A stretch of DNA of 20,510 nucleotides from assembly GCA_046735635.1 (NCBI GenBank), contig JBKPTT010000057.1, forward strand, positions 1 to 20,510, in the 5' to 3' direction. Position 1 is the first letter of the stretch. Each line of letters opens with the position of its first letter. Positions 7,479 through 14,568 of the stretch are shown here, piece after piece. This DNA comes from JALZOC01 sp046735635. Lineage in GTDB: Bacteria; Acidobacteriota; Vicinamibacteria; Vicinamibacterales; 2-12-FULL-66-21. Made by a program: the position numbers and the translations under genes. The notes under the pieces are model-generated. The model was not told where the DNA came from, ran no database searches, and saw nothing but the letters and a program-made list of their open reading frames with translations.

Positions 7479-10193
7479 TCACCGCCGTGGCGGCTCGGCG
7501 CCCCGTCCGCCGCCCGCGATTGCGAAGAGCTCGTCGTTCGTCCACGGGCGCGTCCTTCCGGCGGTCGCCACACGGACTTCCTTCACGAGTGCCGGATCGA
7601 CCGGCGAGGCCGCGTTTCCCCACTGGCGGCGCACGTAGGTGAGCGCGCCGGCAATCTGTTCGTCGGTCAATCCTCCGCCAAGCGGCGGCATCAACCCCAC
7701 GGTCCCCTCTTTCCCGTTCAGCAGGATGCGGATCGGCACCTGCGGAGCGGAGAGCGCCAGCTGCGATCCGACCAGGGATGGCGCGACCTTGTCGCGCCCG
7801 CGGCCGTCTTCCTGATGGCACGCTATGCAGAGGCTCGCGTACACCGTCTGCCCGGTGTTGTACAACTGCTGTTCGGCAGGTGTCAGCGGAGCGGCCGGCG
7901 CAGGTGCCCCAGCCTTTCCAGGCCACGTCATGCGCGCGAGCAGGTTCGTCGCGCGCGTGCCCGTATCGCCACCGGCGGCCGCGAGCGCAGCAAAGGTTTC
8001 GGGCTGCCTGGACAGCGCGAGCAACGGACCGGCAGCCCCGCGCCCACGTCCGCCACCGCCCGGTGCACCTCGCCGTCCTCCCGCGGCGGCGTCTGTTTCG
8101 TCTGGAAACGCGCGCGCGCCTCCAGGTCCCCCGCGCGCGCCGGCCGCCGCGTTGTTCGCCGCCGCTCCCGCTGGGTTCCCGCGCGGGACCGACGTGCCGG
8201 GCAGCGGCGCGTTCAACAGCGCCGACTCCGCGCCTGCGAGCAGCGCCGCCTGCTGCCAAGCCGCACGCTTGGGATCCGCGATCCACTGCAGCAGCTCCTG
8301 CACGCGGGCATCCTGTCCGCCCTTCACCACGGTTGCGGCGAGCGTCGTGATCGCGGCAGACCGCTGCGGCGTCGCATCGCCCGCGGCAAAAAGCTTCTGA
8401 AGAAATACCGTTTCCCGTCCCGAAAGACCGCTGATTGCGGCGTCAATCGTGAGTGGATCGTCGCCGTACTTGTCGAACATCGTCATCAGCGCGGCATCAC
8501 TGTCGGCCGTGTTCGGCGGAAACGCGCCAAGCGTTGCCGCGAGCTGATGGCGCACCGCCCAGTCCGGATCGGCAAGCTTCTTGAGCACTGCCGCTTGAAT
8601 GGGATCCTGCGGCCGGCCGAGCCATCGCTCCGACAGCATCAGCGCCGATACGCGGACCTCCCGCGACGAATCTTCGAGCGCCCGCATGACTGTCGCCGGT
8701 TCGATGGCGTCCAGTCCGTCAAGCGTCCAGAGCGCGTGCAGGCGCGTGCGCCAGTCGGGTGCCTGTTCGGCCTTCCCCTTCAAGGCGGGTGCGACCGACC
8801 GGTCCGCTCGCTCCACGAGGAGACGCTGCGCCGTATCGCGCCACCAGCCATTGGGGTGCGACAACGTTTCGACGAGCTGCGCGGGAGTGGCCTTGCCGAG
8901 CGCGGGCTTGCGATCGCGTCGTGTCGTATCGTGCACGACGCGCCAGATCCGGCCATGTCCCTGCGGCTGGTCGAGTTTTCGCTCCACGATCTGGTCGCGC
9001 AGGTACTCCGTGATGAAGCCCTTGTGCTGAATGATTCCGTGGTACGTGTCGACGATATAGAGTGTGCCGTCGGGAGCCGACGAGAGATAGACCGGACGGA
9101 AGCGTTCATCGGTCGATGCGACGAATTCCGCGTCCGCGTACGCTTTCTTCGCCGTCAGCGTCGTGCCGTTGTCGCTGACGATGATCCGGCTCACGAGGTT
9201 GGCAGCGGGTTCGGCAACGAAGACGTTCCCATAGAGCTCCTTCGGCAGCCGATCGCCGCGATACACCGTCGGCGAGCAGACGGACGTGAAGTGCGCGAGT
9301 CGACCGTCGGCCCTGAGGATTCCGGTCTGGTATCCGCGGTTCACTCCCCGGGTCGGTCGCACGGGCCAGACGGTATTGACTTCGTCGTTCTGGAGAGACT
9401 CGTAGCTGCCGCGTGTGCGCAGCAGGCTGGGGTTGCGCATGAAATAGCGCGCGGGCAGCAGATCGACGAACAACGCGGCTTCGTTCGTGTTCCTGTAGAT
9501 GCGCCCCGCATCGTCCTGAGAGGCGCCCCACTGCCCACGCGCGAGCGTCTGCTGATACTCGAATTTGCCGTCTTTCAACCGCAGATATCCGTTGTGTTCC
9601 GACGTGTACATCCAGTTGTCGAGCGCCCACGTCAGGCTGTTCGCGTTGTGCTCGATGTTTCCGAGCTCCTGACCGTAGGTGTCGACCACGAGCTCCTTCT
9701 TGTCAGCTTTCAAGTCTCCATTCGTGTCCTGCGCGAGCCAGAGGTGTGGGGGCTCGCCGATGAGGACGCCGTGGTCGAGCACCTTGAGCGCGCGCGGCAG
9801 CACGAGCCCGTCCATGAAGACGGTCTTCTTGTCCATCTGCCCGTCGTCGTTCGTATCCTCGAGAACGCTGATGCGACCGATCGGCTCCCGCTCGCCCGTC
9901 GCTGGAAGGTCCTTCATGTAGCCGCGCTCTTCGATCACCCAGAGGCGACCATCGGGATCCCAGTCGATGAGGATGGGTTCCTCGATCATCGGTTCGCTCG
10001 CGACGAGCTCCAAGTGGTATCCGGGAGGCATGAAGAATGTCTTCGCCTCATCGGCGGGTGAGAGAACCGGTGACTCGTTTGGCACCTGTTGAAGGCCGGG
10101 AGGCCACGGCTTCGCGGTGCTCTGAAAAGCATAGACGCCGCCAACCGCGGCGGTCAGGACGAAACCGATAAAGTAAGCAGCAAATCGTCTCAT
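7479..10193 (-). CDS. Secreted PVC-type dehydrogenase: beta-propeller, HEAT repeats, cytochrome c
   Basis: Probably a periplasmic dehydrogenase passing electrons to its own haem. The 904-residue protein has a signal peptide (hydrophobic residues 5-22, likely cleavage after VYA). A glucose/sorbosone-dehydrogenase-like propeller follows (about 55-420) with two EF-hand-like calcium loops, DTNDDG (113-118) and DTNGDLKAD (156-164). Next come HEAT-like helices (about 440-640), a Gly/Ala/Arg-rich linker, and a C-terminal cytochrome c domain with CIACH at 789-793 and probable ligand M835 in GLMPP. ATG at 10193 is preferred over a TTG two codons upstream because the twin arginines and hydrophobic core follow it directly. 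It sits 27 bp after the enolase-like gene. No clear Shine-Dalgarno is seen. Substrate unknown, probably a sugar or polyol. Confidence 0.88.
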   Translation of the reverse strand: MRRFAAYFIGFVLTAAVGGVYAFQSTAKPWPPGLQQVPNESPVLSPADEAKTFFMPPGYHLELVASEPMIEEPILIDWDPDGRLWVIEERGYMKDLPATGEREPIGRISVLEDTNDDGQMDKKTVFMDGLVLPRALKVLDHGVLIGEPPHLWLAQDTNGDLKADKKELVVDTYGQELGNIEHNANSLTWALDNWMYTSEHNGYLRLKDGKFEYQQTLARGQWGASQDDAGRIYRNTNEAALFVDLLPARYFMRNPSLLRTRGSYESLQNDEVNTVWPVRPTRGVNRGYQTGILRADGRLAHFTSVCSPTVYRGDRLPKELYGNVFVAEPAANLVSRIIVSDNGTTLTAKKAYADAEFVASTDERFRPVYLSSAPDGTLYIVDTYHGIIQHKGFITEYLRDQIVERKLDQPQGHGRIWRVVHDTTRRDRKPALGKATPAQLVETLSHPNGWWRDTAQRLLVERADRSVAPALKGKAEQAPDWRTRLHALWTLDGLDAIEPATVMRALEDSSREVRVSALMLSERWLGRPQDPIQAAVLKKLADPDWAVRHQLAATLGAFPPNTADSDAALMTMFDKYGDDPLTIDAAISGLSGRETVFLQKLFAAGDATPQRSAAITTLAATVVKGGQDARVQELLQWIADPKRAAWQQAALLAGAESALLNAPLPGTSVPRGNPAGAAANNAAAGARGGPGGARAFPDETDAAAGGRRGAPGGGGRGRGAAGPLLALSRQPETFAALAAAGGDTGTRATNLLARMTWPGKAGAPAPAAPLTPAEQQLYNTGQTVYASLCIACHQEDGRGRDKVAPSLVGSQLALSAPQVPIRILLNGKEGTVGLMPPLGGGLTDEQIAGALTYVRRQWGNAASPVDPALVKEVRVATAGRTRPWTNDELFAIAGGGRGAEPPRR

Positions 10194-10220
10194 GTACAAC
10201 GGCGATTCGAACGCCGGAAC

Positions 10221-11678
10221 CTAGAACTTTAGAACGTTTGCGGGACCCTTTTCCAGCGGCGTCAAACGGCTGACGTTGAGAAGCGTGTTCAGACCGTAAG
10301 GCGATTCGTTGACCGACGACAGGTCGAGGGCGCCGCCTTCGATGCGCAGATGCGCAAAGCCCAGCGGGTGCAGGTTGTACAGGTCAGAATGCGCTTCACG
10401 CGTTACCTCCTGCCACTCACGCGGCATCATGTCGAGGCCGCGGTAATAATGATGTCCGTTCCGCTCCACGTGCGGAATGCCGAGAAGAGCCATCATCGCG
10501 AGATCCTGCTGGAGCGCTACCGGTCCGAGCGTGCACAGGTCCTCGCCGGTCAGCACGGCGGGGCGATCGGCGGCATCGCGACGCATGGCGAGCAAACACG
10601 CGTTGGCAATCCCCTTGACGATGCCCTTGCAGCTCTTGAAGCTCGCTCCGGCGTAGCCAGAGTCGAGCGCGCGGGGTACATCTCCCAGCGCGCCGTCGGA
10701 CTCGTCGATGATGACCGGGGGACGGTCGCGCCACGACAACAGGACATCGCGAGCGTTGCTGGTGAGCGCCCGGTCGCGATGGACTGGCTGTTCGACGACA
10801 AGGGTGCGATGCGGCAGTTCGGCCAGCGTCGAGTCGCAGTGCACCTGTTCCCAGAAATCCCTGAACGCCCCGAAGTCGTGAAAATTCTCGTTGCCATCGA
10901 CCGTCAGCCAGAACGTTCCAGCGCACTCGGCCGCGAGCACCGACAGCACGTTTCGGAGCCGGATCGAATCATTGCGCGGAGTGCCGCTCAACTTCACTTT
11001 GAAATACCGCAGCCCGTAGGCGCGAATTGAGGTTGCCAGATCCTGCGGCAGGCCGTCGTCGACACGGTCGGCGGGACCAAGTTCCTCGTCAGTCAGCGCA
11101 TCCGCCAGACCGATCGTGTGCCGAACGTAGCAGGCTCCGAGTGGCGCATTCGGGAGCAGGTCTCCGGGCTCGGCATTCGAGAGTTCGGGGTAAACGTCTC
11201 CGAGTCGGATGCCCAGGCCATTTGCCGCGATCAGCCGATGCAGCGGCTGCTCTGTCACGCGGCACAATCCGTCCAGCACGGCTCGTTCGACGATGCTGAC
11301 GCCGAGTCCGGAAAGAAGCGGCGGCACGTGGCGCTCGTCCGCCCATGAGTGCTGTGCCTCGGAGAGCGACCGCCAGAATTGGAAGAAGGACCGTGAGTGA
11401 CGGCCGATCGCCGTGGCAACCTCCGCCGCGTGCCGGATGACGTCCAGCATGTCGCGAAGGTCGTGCTCGAACGAGGTGTCGGGATCCTTGGTGAACCATT
11501 TCGGTGGCAACCCTTCGGCTGTGATTCCCTCGTTCCAACGGCCCCCGCATTCCACGCGTGTGCGCACGAAGAGGTGCGGGACGTCTGTCATGCTCGCGAT
11601 GCCGTATCGAAACGGAAACCGCGTGCGCGCGGGCAGAACGTAGAATTCGAACGGCTCAATTGTGAACAAAAGGCTCAC
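10221..11678 (-). CDS. Enolase superfamily (mandelate racemase/muconate-type) enzyme
   Basis: Predicted to abstract a proton alpha to a carboxylate, giving racemisation, epimerisation or dehydration of an acid such as a sugar acid. The 485-residue protein has a KxK pair (K227, K229 in YFKVKL), three metal-ligand positions (D261 in DGNENF, E296 in VVEQP, D325/E326 in IIDESDG) and a second-side lysine in FKSCKG (K348 or K351). It is longer than the usual 350-400 residues, mostly in the capping region. The start is a GTG at 11678 whose GTGA overlaps the upstream stop by four bases, so translation is coupled to the MetE-core gene. The metal site and both acid/base sides look intact. The subgroup was not recognised. 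Confidence 0.82.
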   Translation of the reverse strand: MSLLFTIEPFEFYVLPARTRFPFRYGIASMTDVPHLFVRTRVECGGRWNEGITAEGLPPKWFTKDPDTSFEHDLRDMLDVIRHAAEVATAIGRHSRSFFQFWRSLSEAQHSWADERHVPPLLSGLGVSIVERAVLDGLCRVTEQPLHRLIAANGLGIRLGDVYPELSNAEPGDLLPNAPLGACYVRHTIGLADALTDEELGPADRVDDGLPQDLATSIRAYGLRYFKVKLSGTPRNDSIRLRNVLSVLAAECAGTFWLTVDGNENFHDFGAFRDFWEQVHCDSTLAELPHRTLVVEQPVHRDRALTSNARDVLLSWRDRPPVIIDESDGALGDVPRALDSGYAGASFKSCKGIVKGIANACLLAMRRDAADRPAVLTGEDLCTLGPVALQQDLAMMALLGIPHVERNGHHYYRGLDMMPREWQEVTREAHSDLYNLHPLGFAHLRIEGGALDLSSVNESPYGLNTLLNVSRLTPLEKGPANVLKF

Positions 11679-12673
11679 GCGCGCCGCCCGAGGAACACAT
11701 CGCGTCCGGCCACCAGCGCGGCGATCTTCCGATCCGCTACAGATCTTTTGAGCATCCAGAAGCCGCAATCTGGGTGGACATACCGGACGACGCCGGGACC
11801 GAGCACCTGCTGCGCCTGCTCGATCCGTCTGGCGACAACATCCGGCGATTCGACCTCATTCACCTTGATGTCGATGACGCCGATTCCAACGCCGATTCGC
11901 CGGTCGATGTCCCGAAGCGCCTCGAGGTCGCCCATTGGACGGTGTGCGAGCTCGAGCACAACATGGTCGGCGTGCAGGCTGTTGAGGAAGCCGAGGAGTG
12001 CGTTCCACGTCCCGGGCTGGACCGTCTGGCCGCCGTAGTTGCCGAAGCACAAGTGAACGGCTTTCTCGACGGAGATCGCGTCGAGGACGCGATTGATCGC
12101 TTCGGCCGCGAGCGGCGCATCGGCAGGGTTGCCCGGAACGTTGGCTTCGTCGATCTGGACGCACGCGCATTCCAACTCGCGCGCTTGGATCGCGAGCGCA
12201 TCGGCGATCGCGAGCGTCAAGGCTCTGGCATCCGCGTAATGCTCGTCGAGCAGAGTCCGCGCGAGCATGTACGGGCTCGTCAGCGTGAACTTGAGCGGAC
12301 CGGCGGACAGCCGCGCTGCACGCGCGCAATCCTCCGGCAGATTCAGGGTGCCTTCATCAATCGGACCTGTCACGACGCCGGCGGGCTTGCGCCGAAATCG
12401 CATCTCCGATTTCGTTCTGAACGCGGCGGCATCCCTTCGTCCGGTGCCGTACCTGACGCCGCCAAGCCGGCGGACGAAGTAATCGATCATCCCGTTCGTG
12501 TCGGGGTGGTTCACGTCGAAGCGATACAGTTCGCCGTCGGTCGGCAGATCGATTCCGGCCTGGCGCTGAATGTCCAGCACGACCCGGGTGGCATCGACCA
12601 GAGATTGCTCGCTCGGCAGCGCCGCGAGCCACTCAGGGATCGGATAGGACCCGACCGTTGTCGTGAGAATCAT
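11675..12673 (-). CDS. Stand-alone MetE-core (cobalamin-independent methionine synthase II-like) methyltransferase
   Basis: Zinc-dependent thiol-alkylating barrel of the UROD/MetE C-terminal family, 332 residues, without the N-terminal half of full MetE. It has TTTVGSYP at the start, QIDEANVPG (residues 173-181) and the full zinc set: H207 and C209 (HLCFG), E241 (VLELAH) and C303 (HPDCGFW). Relatives include core methionine synthases, the B. subtilis YxjG/YxjH proteins and epoxyalkane:coenzyme M transferase, so the thiol acceptor and alkyl donor are uncertain. As first gene of a catabolic unit it may handle a methyl group or thiol adduct of the substrate, or simply make methionine. The ATG at 12673 directly touches the 11-bp repeat array and has no Shine-Dalgarno sequence. 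Confidence 0.87.
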   Translation of the reverse strand: MILTTTVGSYPIPEWLAALPSEQSLVDATRVVLDIQRQAGIDLPTDGELYRFDVNHPDTNGMIDYFVRRLGGVRYGTGRRDAAAFRTKSEMRFRRKPAGVVTGPIDEGTLNLPEDCARAARLSAGPLKFTLTSPYMLARTLLDEHYADARALTLAIADALAIQARELECACVQIDEANVPGNPADAPLAAEAINRVLDAISVEKAVHLCFGNYGGQTVQPGTWNALLGFLNSLHADHVVLELAHRPMGDLEALRDIDRRIGVGIGVIDIKVNEVESPDVVARRIEQAQQVLGPGVVRYVHPDCGFWMLKRSVADRKIAALVAGRDVFLGRRA

Positions 12674-12750
12674 GGGGTCAGACCGGGGTCAGACCGGGGT
12701 CAGACCGGGGTCAGACCAGGGTCAGACCGGGGTCAGACCGGGGTCAGACC
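12674..12750. repeat. Seven tandem 11-bp repeats (GGGGTCAGACC) in the divergent control region
   Basis: Seven head-to-tail 11-mers fill 12674-12750 exactly. Six are ggggtcagacc; the fifth (12718-12728) starts with a instead of g. Each contains GGTC-A-GACC, a perfect inverted repeat around one base. The array begins at the base next to the start codon of the MetE-core gene and lies 98 bp from the start of the divergent TIM-barrel gene. The 11-bp period is close to one DNA turn, so each dyad faces the same side of the helix. Possible roles are a cooperative operator, a structured leader RNA, or an expanded mobile REP-like sequence. Confidence 0.9.
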
Positions 12751-12762
12751 CTCGGCCCGCCG

Positions 12763-12768
12763 ATGCTA
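12763..12768 (-). promoter_or_regulatory. Weak candidate -10 for the leftward six-gene unit
   Basis: Read on the minus strand this is TAGCAT, fitting TANNNT, with no convincing -35. If used, transcription would start near 12756 and the seven repeats would make up nearly the whole leader of about 83 bases. Weak evidence. Confidence 0.25.
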
Positions 12769-12801
12769 CCGCACCCACGTCGGCGGATGGAAGCCGCCTT
12801 G

Positions 12802-12810
12802 TGGTACGCT
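12802..12810 (+). promoter_or_regulatory. Candidate extended -10 (TGGTACGCT) for the Tat TIM-barrel/nagB-like unit
   Basis: TGGTACGCT matches the TGN-TANNNT pattern, and its TACGCT is identical to the predicted nnr -10. Transcription would start near 12817, leaving a leader of about 32 bases that includes the good Shine-Dalgarno sequence before 12849. No clear -35 is seen. Confidence 0.45.
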
Positions 12811-12848
12811 CACGCACAACGGTCGTCTCACAGCTTCGAGGAGTCCTC

Positions 12849-13799
12849 ATGTTGTACACGCGTCGTGAGCTCGGCAAACTCGCCCTCGCTGGCGTCCCGC
12901 TCGCCTCCGGTCTGGCGAAACGGGACGCCTTTGCCGCTGCGAAGCCCGACTCCAAATGGGAAGGCGTGCAAGTCGGCATGAATGTGCCGTACAACTTCGG
13001 CAACAACATGATGAGCCCCGACGAAACCCTGGACCGTTGCCTCCAGCTCGGCGTGAGCGCCGTGGAACTCCGGTCGCAGCCGGTCGAGCAGTTCCTCGGC
13101 GTTCCGGTCGCGCTCATCGCCATGCGCGGCCGCGGTACACCGCCGCCCGACCCCGCTCGGCAGAAGCAGGACGCGGACGACCTCCGAAAGTGGAGGCTCG
13201 GCGTGCCCATGACCAAAGTCAGGGAGTTCCGGAAACAATGGAATGACGCTGGCGTCGCGATCGACATCGTCAAGTACGACGGCATCTACAACTACGAAGA
13301 CGACGTCATCGACTATGCGTTCGAGCTCGCGAAGAACCTCGGCGCCCGCGCGATTTCCTGCGAGATCGACGTGCCGAAGACGAAACGGCTTGGCGAGTTT
13401 GCCGACAAGCACGAGATGATGGTCGGCTATCACGGACACACCGCGACAGGGCCGGCACAGTGGGAAGAAGCGTTCAGCTACGCGAAGTACAACGGCGCGA
13501 ACGTCGACATCGGACACTTCCTCAGCGGCAACAAAACGTCGCCGCTGCCGTTCATCGAGAAGTACCACGATCGCGTCACGCACATCCACGTCAAGGACAA
13601 GACGCTCGACGACAAGAACGTTCCGTTCGGCAATGGCGATACGCCGATCAAGCAGGTGCTCCAGGCGATCCGCGACCATAAGTGGAACGTCGACGCGATC
13701 ATCGAATTCGAGTATCCGGTCCCCGAGGGCTCTGATCGGATGGCCGAAATGTCGAAGGCTCTCGCGTACTGCAAGCAGGTCCTCACAGCTCGAACGTAG
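12849..13799 (+). CDS. Tat-exported xylose isomerase-like TIM-barrel protein
   Basis: A 316-residue sugar isomerase/epimerase-type barrel with an N-terminal twin-arginine signal, MLYTRRELGKLALAG, and a probable cleavage site near AFAAA-K (residues 27-32), so it should act in the periplasm after folding with its metal. Likely ligand regions are ISCEIDVPK, MVGYHGHT, NVDIGHFLSG, THIHVKDK and IIEFEYP. ATG at 12849 is preceded by GAGGAG at ideal spacing; the same frame is open upstream through the 11-bp repeats, but that part is not coding-like. It is a second barrel of the same fold as the cytosolic one at the far end of the leftward unit. nagB-like follows after 4 bp. Reaction unknown. Confidence 0.87.
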   Translation: MLYTRRELGKLALAGVPLASGLAKRDAFAAAKPDSKWEGVQVGMNVPYNFGNNMMSPDETLDRCLQLGVSAVELRSQPVEQFLGVPVALIAMRGRGTPPPDPARQKQDADDLRKWRLGVPMTKVREFRKQWNDAGVAIDIVKYDGIYNYEDDVIDYAFELAKNLGARAISCEIDVPKTKRLGEFADKHEMMVGYHGHTATGPAQWEEAFSYAKYNGANVDIGHFLSGNKTSPLPFIEKYHDRVTHIHVKDKTLDDKNVPFGNGDTPIKQVLQAIRDHKWNVDAIIEFEYPVPEGSDRMAEMSKALAYCKQVLTART

Positions 13800-13803
13800 C
13801 GGC

Positions 13804-14568
13804 ATGCACGTCCGGATTGCACCGACTCGCGCGGCGATGAGCGCCGAGGCAGCGGCGCATGCCGCCGCAACGATCCGCGCCGCAATCGAGCGCCGCGGAA
13901 AGGCGCGCATCGTCGCGGCGACCGGAGCATCGCAGCTCGAATTCCTGAAAGCGCTGACCGAAACGCCGCGAATCGACTGGCAGCAGGTGGAGCTTTTCCA
14001 TCTCGACGAGTACGCCGGACTGCCCGAGTCGCACCCCGCGAGCTTTCGCCGTTACCTGCGGCAAAACCTCATCGACGAGACGCGCATTTCCAACTACCAC
14101 TTTCTGGACGGCGAGCAGGATCTCGACACAGTCAGGCGGCACGTCGGTGAGGCGTTGCTGCGCGAGGACGTCGACGTTCTGTTTGCCGGCATCGGCGAGA
14201 ACGGCCACCTGGCGTTCAACGACCCGCCCGCTGATTTCACGACAACCGAACCCTACATCATCGTGACGCTGGACGAGGCCTGCCGCCGTCAGCAGGTCGG
14301 CGAAGGCTGGTTCGGGTCGCTACAGGATGTGCCGGTTACCGCGATCTCCATGTCGATTCAGCAGATGCTGAAAGCGCGCGAGATGATCGTCGTCGTTCCC
14401 GACGCGCGGAAGGCGTCGGCCGTGCGCGACGCGCTGGAAGGTGAAATCACGCCAGTCGTGCCGGCGTCGATCCTGAGAACGCACCCGAACGTGACGCTCT
14501 ATCTGGATGAAGCCGCCGCCTCTCTTTTGAGCGCGCGGTTCAGGGCCGGCCTGACCCCGCGGCGCTAG
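13804..14568 (+). CDS. Glucosamine-6-phosphate deaminase/isomerase family protein (NagB-like)
   Basis: Cytosolic enzyme of the NagB / 6-phosphogluconolactonase fold, 254 residues, predicted to deaminate and isomerise an amino sugar phosphate. It has the substrate loop VAATGASQLEF (residues 37-47), HLDEYAGLPESHPASF (66-81) with the D68-E69 pair, and GIGENGHLAFNDPP (129-142) with H135. Compared with E. coli NagB, the aspartate before GH is N133 and the later glutamate is D140; family variants of this kind are common, but activity on GlcN-6-P is not certain. The ATG at 13804 lies 4 bp after the TIM-barrel stop, with no strong Shine-Dalgarno, so translation is probably coupled. Its TAG stop shares a CTAG with the gcvP stop on the other strand. 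Confidence 0.87.
   Translation: MHVRIAPTRAAMSAEAAAHAAATIRAAIERRGKARIVAATGASQLEFLKALTETPRIDWQQVELFHLDEYAGLPESHPASFRRYLRQNLIDETRISNYHFLDGEQDLDTVRRHVGEALLREDVDVLFAGIGENGHLAFNDPPADFTTTEPYIIVTLDEACRRQQVGEGWFGSLQDVPVTAISMSIQQMLKAREMIVVVPDARKASAVRDALEGEITPVVPASILRTHPNVTLYLDEAAASLLSARFRAGLTPRR

Noticed and set aside
7053..10061. A 1002-codon open frame on the plus strand opposite the dehydrogenase and deacetylase genes
   Set aside because: It lies wholly antisense to genes with clear domains, has no recognisable motif and is rich in Arg, His and Val as expected for the complement of GC-rich codons. Similar long shadows occur at 17-1501, 1998-4454 and 11774-12868.
12674..12750. Possible CRISPR array
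   Set aside because: The 11-bp units are directly adjacent without spacers and there are no cas genes.
12663..12848. N-terminal extension of the Tat TIM-barrel protein through the 11-bp repeats
   Set aside because: The frame is open only because 11-bp repeats lack stops. The ATG at 12849 has an ideal ribosome binding site and starts a proper Tat signal.
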